From Bacilli bacterium (GTDB lineage Bacteria > Bacillota_I > Bacilli_A > RF39 > UBA660), in the NCBI GenBank assembly GCA_017411235.1, contig JAFPMR010000045.1, forward strand, positions 1-21,612: a DNA stretch of 21,612 nt. Reading direction: 5' to 3'. This document shows, piece by piece, positions 15,984 through 21,612 of this stretch. Under the pieces are notes generated by a model. The model did no database searches and was not told the origin of the DNA. It saw nothing but the letters and a program-made list of their open reading frames with translations. Position numbers and translations under genes: made by a program. Every line of letters starts with the position of its first letter. The stretch's first letter is position 1.

Positions 15984-16736
15984 ATGAAAGCATTAGTTAC
16001 TGGAGCTTCTTCTGGTATAGGAAGAGATATGGCTATTTATTTAGGTGAACTAGGATATGATGTTATCTTAGTTAGTAGAGATGAAAATAGACTTAAAGAA
16101 ACAGCAAGTAAAATTAAAACTAAAACAACTGTATATCCTTGTGATTTAACTGGTAGAGATAATTGTTTTAAGTTATATGATACTTTTAAAGATGAAGATA
16201 TAGATTTATTAGTTAATGGTGCAGGATTTGGTTTGTTTGGTAATACTTGGGAAACTGATATCAATAAAGAAATGAAAATGATTGATGTTAATGTTAATGC
16301 TTTGCATATTCTTACTAAGTTATTTTTACAAGATATGGTTAAGAAAGATAAAGGTAGAATACTAAATATAGCAAGTAGTGCTGGATTCTTTGCAGGGCCA
16401 GTATTAAATACATATTATGCTACTAAGAATTATGCTTTAAAATGGACTGAAGGAATTTATGAAGAACTAAGAAGAGCAAGGAGTAATGTTCATATTAGTT
16501 GTTTATGTCCTGGACCTGTTGATACTAATTTTAATAAAGTAGCTGGTGGTTCATTTACTGTTAAAGCTTTAACTAGTGAATTTGTTGCTAGATATGGAAT
16601 AGATAAATGCTTAAAGAATAAATTAGTAATTGTACCAGGATTTGGTGTTAGATGTGGTATTTTCTTTAATAGATTTTTACCAATTAAGTTATCTTTAAAG
16701 ATAGTTTATAATATTCAGAAAAAGAAGGTGAAGTAA
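15984..16736 (+). CDS. Short-chain dehydrogenase/reductase
   Basis: An NAD(P)-dependent oxidoreductase of the classical SDR type, 250 residues. The dinucleotide-binding motif TGASSGIG is at 6-13. NGAG at 78-81 is the second cofactor motif. The catalytic set is N103, S131, Y144 and K148 (YYATK). After the Rossmann core the PGPVDTNF motif is present. Arg at 32 after the second strand would suit NADP(H). The C-terminus (about 205-250) is hydrophobic and basic, which may allow peripheral membrane contact. The closest named group is the YqjQ/DltE-like SDRs; the substrate is unknown. Its stop overlaps the next gene's start (TAATG), so the two proteins are probably made together. Confidence 0.92.
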   Translation: MKALVTGASSGIGRDMAIYLGELGYDVILVSRDENRLKETASKIKTKTTVYPCDLTGRDNCFKLYDTFKDEDIDLLVNGAGFGLFGNTWETDINKEMKMIDVNVNALHILTKLFLQDMVKKDKGRILNIASSAGFFAGPVLNTYYATKNYALKWTEGIYEELRRARSNVHISCLCPGPVDTNFNKVAGGSFTVKALTSEFVARYGIDKCLKNKLVIVPGFGVRCGIFFNRFLPIKLSLKIVYNIQKKKVK

Positions 16737-17506
16737 TGTTTGGTTATACATTTAAACAATTACCTGCTAAATACTTATTTGGCGGTTATAGTGTAAGAAA
16801 AAGTTATACTGTTATGACTAGAGTAGAAGATGGTAAAGTTATATATGATACTTTCTTACTTACTTATATGGATAATTATTTATCATTTTATATATTAATG
16901 GATAATGGTAAATATAAAAATGTTTCACTTAATATAGAAGTACCTGAAGTTCAAGCAGAAGAACTAATGAGTAAACATATTGCTCGTGGTAAGATGGTTG
17001 ACTTTGATGAAGAGTATGATAAGGAAGAAATCATTGGAGTTTTTGGGCCTATTAATATCGTTGACGTTATGAAAAAGGTAGACGAAATGAAAAAAGCTGA
17101 TGAAAACAGTGATATTAGTTTACAAGCGATGTTAGATGTTAAGAGTCAATATATGGGTGCTGAAGCTAGTGGTATTATTGAATCATATAATAGAAGATTA
17201 AAATTTCCTAAAGGTTTAATAACTGTTCCACCTATAAAAGGATCTATGGATGATGATTATCCTTCAGTTATTGGAGATGAATTGGATTTTTATGATTTTA
17301 TGTCTAATAAAACTAGTGAAGAAATCGTTAAAGAATTAAAACTATTAGCTGATAACATAGATGGTGTTGGTAATGTTAGAGAAGGTAAACAAGTTAATAT
17401 TACTAAAGGTGATGAAAATACTGCCGGAACATTAGAGATATTAGATAATTCAGAAGAGAATACAAGAGGTACATTAGATATGGGTAATGTAACTGATGTT
17501 AAATAA
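16736..17506 (+). CDS. Unknown protein translationally coupled to the SDR
   Basis: A protein of 256 residues, not recognised. There is no membrane segment or signal peptide. The first 75 residues look like a beta-rich domain (alternating hydrophobic and polar, with several Tyr and Gly), followed by a charged helical part around 85-150. The acidic tail contains a short repeat, ENTAGTLEI and ENTRGTLDM (about 226-250), which is probably disordered. The start ATG overlaps the SDR stop codon (TAATG) and uses AAGGTGAAG within the SDR end as ribosome binding site, a layout typical of translational coupling. A bidirectional terminator follows. It may be a partner of the SDR, by position only. Confidence 0.82.
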   Translation: MFGYTFKQLPAKYLFGGYSVRKSYTVMTRVEDGKVIYDTFLLTYMDNYLSFYILMDNGKYKNVSLNIEVPEVQAEELMSKHIARGKMVDFDEEYDKEEIIGVFGPINIVDVMKKVDEMKKADENSDISLQAMLDVKSQYMGAEASGIIESYNRRLKFPKGLITVPPIKGSMDDDYPSVIGDELDFYDFMSNKTSEEIVKELKLLADNIDGVGNVREGKQVNITKGDENTAGTLEILDNSEENTRGTLDMGNVTDVK

Positions 17507-17529
17507 AAAAAGACCTATTGGTCTTTTTT
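17505..17529. terminator. Bidirectional terminator
   Basis: An A-run with GACC, loop TATT, GGTC and a T-run between convergent genes. The minus-strand regulator's stop codon TAG lies in the hairpin. Confidence 0.85.
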
Positions 17530-17865
17530 ATTTTTAAGTGCTTCACTATACCAAATTAAATCTTTTCTTTGAAGATTGTTTAGCTGTACATAGTTATTTA
17601 GTAATTCGTTTTGATTTTTATCTGTTATATTGTTTATTATTTCAATTAATGGAGCATCATTGTTTGTTCTTTCTAAAATATAATCTACAGTAGTATTTAG
17701 AAAGTCAGCTATTCTTTTTAAATATTCTAGTTTGATATTAGTCCCTTTACTTTCAAAACTAGATATGGCTTCTTGAGATAATCCAACTTCTGTAGCTAGT
17801 CTTAGCTGGGTAATGTTTCTCTTTTTTCTTAGCTTTCTTAAGTTCTCTCCAGTTATATCATTCAT
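17515..17865 (-). CDS. XRE-family (Cro/C1-type) transcriptional regulator
   Basis: A DNA-binding protein of 116 residues. Residues about 7-62 form a standard five-helix HTH_3 domain: LRKLRKKRNITQLRLATEVGL, then the recognition helix with SQEAISSFESKG, and the closing LKRIADFLNTTVDYILE. The C-terminal part (about 70-116), NELLNNYVQLNNLQRKDLIWYSEALKN, is helical and could mediate dimerisation; no peptidase or ligand domain is visible. The start has GGAGTTGATC upstream. The gene is divergent from the radical SAM operon, with a perfect palindrome in the intergenic region, so autoregulation and control of the neighbouring operon are likely. Whether it responds to a signal is not visible. Confidence 0.92.
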   Translation of the reverse strand: MNDITGENLRKLRKKRNITQLRLATEVGLSQEAISSFESKGTNIKLEYLKRIADFLNTTVDYILERTNNDAPLIEIINNITDKNQNELLNNYVQLNNLQRKDLIWYSEALKNKKDQ

Positions 17866-17927
17866 AAGATCAACTCCAATATTACTAATATTATTTTATA
17901 AGTTATATTGGTATTTAATAGTAATGT

Positions 17928-17949
17928 CATTGGTAATAAAATACCAATG
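17928..17949. promoter_or_regulatory. Palindromic operator candidate for the XRE regulator
   Basis: CATTGGTA, six bases (ATAAAA), then TACCAATG: a perfect 8-6-8 inverted repeat in the divergent region between the XRE and radical SAM genes. A further half-site, ATTGGTA at 17907-17913, lies exactly 22 bases (two helix turns) upstream of the corresponding half-site at 17929-17935, on the side of the regulator's own promoter. No T-run follows, so it is not a terminator. Confidence 0.7.
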
Positions 17950-17990
17950 TTATTTATATTAATTTTTTTCTTTCATATCGAACAATAGTA

Positions 17991-17999
17991 TGTTATAAT
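17991..17999 (+). promoter_or_regulatory. Extended -10 promoter of the radical SAM operon (TGTTATAAT)
   Basis: A perfect extended -10 element, about 42 bases downstream of the palindrome's end and 18 bases before the start codon. Confidence 0.75.
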
Positions 18000-18017
18000 A
18001 CTTCTAGGTGTTTTTTT

Positions 18018-18818
18018 ATGTTTAAAAAAGTTTATGTAGAAATAACCAATAATTGTAATCTTGATTGTTCTTTTTGCGTTAAGAATAAAAGAAACAAGAT
18101 GTTTATTGGTATAGATGATTTTGAAAAGGTTTTAAGTAAATTAGATAGTTATACTAAATATTTGTATTTCCATATTATGGGTGAACCATTGTTGCATCCA
18201 TATATTAATGAATTAATAAATATAGCTAGTGAAAAGTATTTTGTTAATATTACTACTAATGGTTATTTGTTAAATAAAATAAAAGATAATAAGAACGTTA
18301 GACAGATAAATATTTCTCTACATAGTTTTGATAATAAATATAATAAAACATTGGATGAATACTTAAATAATATTTTTGATAGTGTTGATAAGTTAGTAGT
18401 TAATAACACTATTATTAAATATAGACTTTGGGTTGATAGTGTTTATAAGTCAGATATTATCAACAGGTTAGAAAATAAATATAAAGTTAAAATAGATTCT
18501 AATGAAGTTAAGTTAGATAATAATGTTTACTATGAAGTAGAACATGAATTTATATGGCCATCTTATGATAATGATTATTATAGTGAAGTAGGTAGCTGTA
18601 GAGCATTAAGAGATCATATTGGAATATTAGTAGATGGCACAATTGTTCCTTGCTGTTTAGATAGTGAGGGTACTATTAATTTAGGAAATATTTACAAAAA
18701 TGAGATAAATGATATAATAAACAGCGATTTATTTAAAGAAATGAAAAAGGGGTTCCAAGATAATAAGAAAATACATGACTTGTGTAGGAAATGTAATTTT
18801 TATGAACTGAGGAGATAA
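18018..18818 (+). CDS. Radical SAM enzyme with SPASM/Twitch-like C-terminus
   Basis: A radical S-adenosylmethionine enzyme of 266 residues. CNLDCSFC gives C13, C17 and C20 for the [4Fe-4S] cluster that cleaves SAM. GEP at 55-57 is the SAM-binding motif, followed by the NITTNGYLL strand typical of the partial TIM barrel. The C-terminus has C194, a G-x4-C motif ending at C212 (followed by C213), and C256-x2-C259. This is a reduced SPASM/Twitch arrangement that could hold one auxiliary cluster. Such enzymes modify peptides, proteins or other substrates; no precursor peptide gene is visible next to it, so the substrate is open. Ribosome binding site AGGTG. It is the first gene of a run with no terminator before uvrA, and divergent from an XRE regulator. 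Confidence 0.9.
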   Translation: MFKKVYVEITNNCNLDCSFCVKNKRNKMFIGIDDFEKVLSKLDSYTKYLYFHIMGEPLLHPYINELINIASEKYFVNITTNGYLLNKIKDNKNVRQINISLHSFDNKYNKTLDEYLNNIFDSVDKLVVNNTIIKYRLWVDSVYKSDIINRLENKYKVKIDSNEVKLDNNVYYEVEHEFIWPSYDNDYYSEVGSCRALRDHIGILVDGTIVPCCLDSEGTINLGNIYKNEINDIINSDLFKEMKKGFQDNKKIHDLCRKCNFYELRR

Positions 18819-18820
18819 TC

Positions 18821-19384
18821 GTGGAAATCAAGGGATTCAAAGGATTTAAGGATGGTAATCTAAATAGATATGGAAAACCATTTCAAGAAGGAGAGTCTTA
18901 TCATATAGATGGACCCATTTCATTTGGAAACAATGGAAATGGTTTTCATATGTGTACGCATTTAAGTGATGTGTTTAGATACTTTGATCCTGAGGAAGTT
19001 GTTGTTGCTGAAGTAACTGGTAGTGGTGAATGTGTTTTGGAAGATCTTGAAGATTGGTCTGAACCATACTATGACATGTATGCTGTTAGTGATATTCGTA
19101 TTGATAAATTCTTATCTAGAAAAGAAATAATTGATAGAATGTGTGATGCTTCTTCTTCTGATGTAAAGAAATTTTTTGCTACTTATAATCCCACAGAAGA
19201 TGAAGCTATTAGAATACTTAGAGGTAATAGAGGAAGATTAGAACATGATAAAGCATTAGCAGCTTTCTTATACTATATTAAAGGTGTTAATGTTTATGAA
19301 ATGAAATTTGAAGATAGAGTAAAAGTATTAAAGAAGGTGTTGGATAATGGACAAGATAGTAATCAAAGGGGCGAGGGAAAATAA
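18821..19384 (+). CDS. DUF7666-like protein overlapping uvrA
   Basis: A protein of 187 residues starting with GTG, with GGAG six bases upstream; it begins two bases after the radical SAM stop. The N-terminal half (about 3-105) has the features I associate with DUF7666: a KGFKGF opening, a short Gly-rich stretch, GFHMCTHLSDVFRYFDP at 41-57, VVAEVTGSGE, and a late strand VSDIRIDKFLS. This domain is of unknown function and is often found in phage-like or accessory contexts. The C-terminal half (about 100-175) is helical. The last 12 or so residues (NGQDSNQRGEGK) are encoded inside uvrA in another frame and look like incidental sequence. It is co-transcribed with the radical SAM gene, possibly as its partner or target, which is inference. 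Confidence 0.75.
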   Translation: MEIKGFKGFKDGNLNRYGKPFQEGESYHIDGPISFGNNGNGFHMCTHLSDVFRYFDPEEVVVAEVTGSGECVLEDLEDWSEPYYDMYAVSDIRIDKFLSRKEIIDRMCDASSSDVKKFFATYNPTEDEAIRILRGNRGRLEHDKALAAFLYYIKGVNVYEMKFEDRVKVLKKVLDNGQDSNQRGEGK

Positions 19385-21612
19385 TCTAAAGAATGTTGAT
19401 TTAGAGATACCTAAGAATTCACTGGTTGTAATGACTGGTGTTTCTGGATCAGGTAAAAGTAGTTTAGCATTTGATACTATTTATGCTGAAGGTCAAAGAA
19501 GATATGTTGAAAGTTTGTCTGCTTATGCTAGACAATTTTTGGGTGGAACAAGTAAACCTGATGTTGATAGTATTGATGGATTAAGTCCAAGTATTAGTAT
19601 CGATCAAAAGAGTACTAATAATAATCCAAGAAGTACAGTAGGTACTGTTACAGAGATATATGATTATTTAAGATTGTTATTTGCAAGAATTGGTGTACCT
19701 TATTGTCCTAATCACCATAAACCTATTAAGAGTCAAAGTATTGAGGAAATGACTAATAAGATATTAGCATTTGATGAAGGTACTAAAATAGAAATAATGG
19801 CTCCAGTTGTAAGAGCAGAAAAGGGTAGCCATGTTGATCTATTAAATGACTTAAGAAGTAAAGGTTATACAAGAGTAAGAATCAATGGTGAAGTTAGAGA
19901 TTTATCTGAAGACATTAAATTAGAAAAGAATAAGAAAGATACTATTGAAGTAGTTGTTGATAGAGTAGTAGTTAGACCTAGTGAGAGAAGTAGAATTTTT
20001 GAATCTATTGAAGCTAGTACTAAATTAGCAGACGGAAGAGTATTGTTTAATGTTATTGGTGGAGAAGAAATTCTTATGAGCGAGAATTATGCTTGTGTTG
20101 ATTGTAATTTCTCTATGCCACCTTTAGAAACTAGAATGTTTTCATTTAATAGTCCTTGGGGAGCTTGCGATGAATGTAATGGTTTAGGTATTAAGAAGAA
20201 AGTATCTGAAGATTTATTAATTCCTGATAAAAAGAAGAGTATTAATGAAGGCGCTATAGTTGCTTTAACTGTAGATCAAAATATTCAATATACTGAGGTA
20301 GCAACTGTTGCTGATTATTACGATATTGATTTAGATTTACCTGTAGAAAAATTATCTAGAGAAAAATTAGATATTATTCTATATGGTTCTCCTGATATTA
20401 TGAATTTCAATTATCAATCTAGGAATGGTAATACTAGAACTAAAACTGATTTTTATGAAGGTATTATTACTAATCTAGAAAGAAGATATTTAGAAACTAC
20501 TGCCGGATGGATTAGAGAATGGATAGAGGGTTTCATGATTGAAATGGAATGTCCTTCTTGTCATGGTAGAAGATTAAAAGATAATATACTTAGTGTTTAT
20601 ATTAATAAAAAGAATATCTATGATATGACAGCTTTAAGTATTGCTGATTTATATAAGTTTATGCAAAACTTAAAACTTAATGAAGAAGAGAAAAAAATAA
20701 GTGAATTACTTGTTAAAGAAATATGTAATAGATTAGAGTTCTTAAATAATGTTGGTTTAGGTTATTTAAATTTAGCGAGAGCTGCTGGTACTTTATCTGG
20801 TGGTGAAGCTCAACGTATTAGATTAGCTACACAAATAGGTAGTAAACTTTCTGGAGTTCTATATGTCTTAGATGAACCTAGTATTGGATTACATCAAAGA
20901 GATAATGATCGTTTAATTCAATCAATGAAGGAAATGAGAGATCTAGGAAATACATTGATTGTTGTTGAACATGATATGGATACAATGAGAGCTGCAGATT
21001 ATATAGTTGATGTTGGTCCAGGTGCTGGTACTGAAGGCGGTTATATAATGGCTGCTGGTACACCAGAAGAAGTTATGAAAAATAAGAATTCATTAACTGG
21101 TAAGTATTTAACTGGTGAACTTAAGATAGATGTACCTAAGAAACGTAGAAAAGGTAATGGAGAATTCTTAGAAGTAAGAGGAGCTAAAGAACATAATTTA
21201 AAAAATATTAATGTTAAGTTTCCTTTGGGAGAGTTTATATGTGTTACTGGTGTTTCTGGATCTGGTAAATCTACATTAATAAATGATATTTTATTTAATG
21301 CTTTAACTAAGAAAATATATAAGTCTAAAGTAGTTGTTGGAGATTGTAAAGAAGTTAGAGGTATGGATAATGTTGATAAGGTTGTTCATATTACGCAAGA
21401 TCCAATTGGTAGAACACCAAGAAGTAATCCTGCTACATATGTAGGTGTATTTGATGATATCAGAGATGTATTTGCTGGTATGAAAGAAGCTAAGATAAGA
21501 GGCTATGGAAAGAACAGATTCTCTTTCAATGTTAAAGGTGGACGTTGTGAAGCTTGTTGGGGAGATGGAGTTAAAAGAATAGAAATGAACTTCTTACCTG
21601 ATGTTTATGTAC
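19347..21612 (+). CDS. uvrA: UvrABC excinuclease subunit A, C-terminus cut by window end
   Basis: The damage-recognition ATPase of nucleotide excision repair, an ABC-type dimer that loads UvrB on DNA. 755 codons are visible without a stop; the full family length is about 940. Order: Walker A 1 GVSGSGKSS at 31-39, the RRYVESLSAYARQFL signature, the UvrB-binding and insertion regions, zinc-module cysteines (CVDCNFSMPP, WGACDECNGLG, CPSCHGR), the ABC signature LSGGEAQRI, Walker B (VLDEPSIGLHQRD), Walker A 2 GVSGSGKST, and GGRCEACWGDG of the last zinc finger at the window end. The start ATG follows AAGGTG inside the upstream gene and overlaps it by 38 bases. No separate promoter is evident, so it probably depends on the promoter at 17991. 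Confidence 0.97.
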   Translation, partial: MDKIVIKGARENNLKNVDLEIPKNSLVVMTGVSGSGKSSLAFDTIYAEGQRRYVESLSAYARQFLGGTSKPDVDSIDGLSPSISIDQKSTNNNPRSTVGTVTEIYDYLRLLFARIGVPYCPNHHKPIKSQSIEEMTNKILAFDEGTKIEIMAPVVRAEKGSHVDLLNDLRSKGYTRVRINGEVRDLSEDIKLEKNKKDTIEVVVDRVVVRPSERSRIFESIEASTKLADGRVLFNVIGGEEILMSENYACVDCNFSMPPLETRMFSFNSPWGACDECNGLGIKKKVSEDLLIPDKKKSINEGAIVALTVDQNIQYTEVATVADYYDIDLDLPVEKLSREKLDIILYGSPDIMNFNYQSRNGNTRTKTDFYEGIITNLERRYLETTAGWIREWIEGFMIEMECPSCHGRRLKDNILSVYINKKNIYDMTALSIADLYKFMQNLKLNEEEKKISELLVKEICNRLEFLNNVGLGYLNLARAAGTLSGGEAQRIRLATQIGSKLSGVLYVLDEPSIGLHQRDNDRLIQSMKEMRDLGNTLIVVEHDMDTMRAADYIVDVGPGAGTEGGYIMAAGTPEEVMKNKNSLTGKYLTGELKIDVPKKRRKGNGEFLEVRGAKEHNLKNINVKFPLGEFICVTGVSGSGKSTLINDILFNALTKKIYKSKVVVGDCKEVRGMDNVDKVVHITQDPIGRTPRSNPATYVGVFDDIRDVFAGMKEAKIRGYGKNRFSFNVKGGRCEACWGDGVKRIEMNFLPDVYV

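Noticed and set aside
17928..17949. The palindrome as a terminator for the regulator or an incoming transcript
   Set aside because: No T-run follows on either strand and the arms are AT-rich with a six-base spacer. Its place between divergent genes fits an operator better.
17979..17996. CGAACA ... TATGTT before the radical SAM gene as a LexA/SOS box
   Set aside because: The half-sites are about four bases too far apart for the GAAC-N4-GTTC box, and the right half lacks the final C. uvrB also shows no such box.
20878..21063. Minus-strand frame rich in Gln, Tyr and Leu
   Set aside because: It is opposite the conserved Walker B region of uvrA and has no start signals.

Overview
The window looks like chromosomal DNA of a low-GC, AT-rich Gram-positive relative (Bacillota/Bacilli side, possibly one of the uncultured gut lineages near the Mollicutes; the placement is inference). 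The signs are codon choice (TTA, AGA, GAT and AAT dominate), strong AGG/GGTGAT ribosome binding sites, U-tailed intrinsic terminators, and Firmicutes-type LysRS, CysRS, YugP, CBS-containing family II pyrophosphatase, UvrB and UvrA. Trp is written TGG. No gene ends in TGA, and I found no in-frame CGG codon by eye.

Layout. (1) 1-5000: end of lysS, a zinc-ribbon membrane protein, a YfcC/DcuC-type permease, then cysS with a YugP-type zinc protease directly behind it. (2) 5047-7357: a single-pass exported-domain protein with an internal repeat, then a 420-residue soluble orphan. (3) 7399-9675: a promoter, a short leader with a 16-codon ORF and an intrinsic terminator, then a 706-residue protein made of two helix-turn-helix-like/metallophosphoesterase units. 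Its first phosphoesterase has lost nearly all metal ligands. (4) 9697-10044: a deletion scar in which the first 24 codons of a VTC-type polyphosphate polymerase gene are joined out of frame to the last 73 codons of its usual partner, a DUF4956 membrane protein. (5) 10062-14271: another single-pass protein, uvrB, and a convergent single-pass protein on the minus strand. (6) 14288-17529: CBS/DRTGG pyrophosphatase, then a short-chain dehydrogenase overlapping an unknown gene. (7) 17515-21612: an XRE-type regulator divergent from a run of radical SAM enzyme, DUF7666-like protein and uvrA (cut by the window end). A perfect 8-6-8 palindrome lies in the divergent region.

Most transcription units are one or two genes. 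They start at an extended -10 box (TGnTATAAT-like) without a good -35 and end at a hairpin that often begins inside the coding sequence, sometimes with the stop codon in the loop; several promoters start within a few bases of the previous U-tract. There is no tRNA, rRNA, CRISPR array or insertion sequence. No stretch without a gene exceeds about 170 bases.

The best candidates for undescribed biology are the duplicated phosphoesterase with a dead N-terminal copy behind an attenuator-like leader, and the XRE/palindrome/radical SAM/DUF7666/uvrA cluster, which appears to place uvrA under a separate regulated promoter, away from uvrB.
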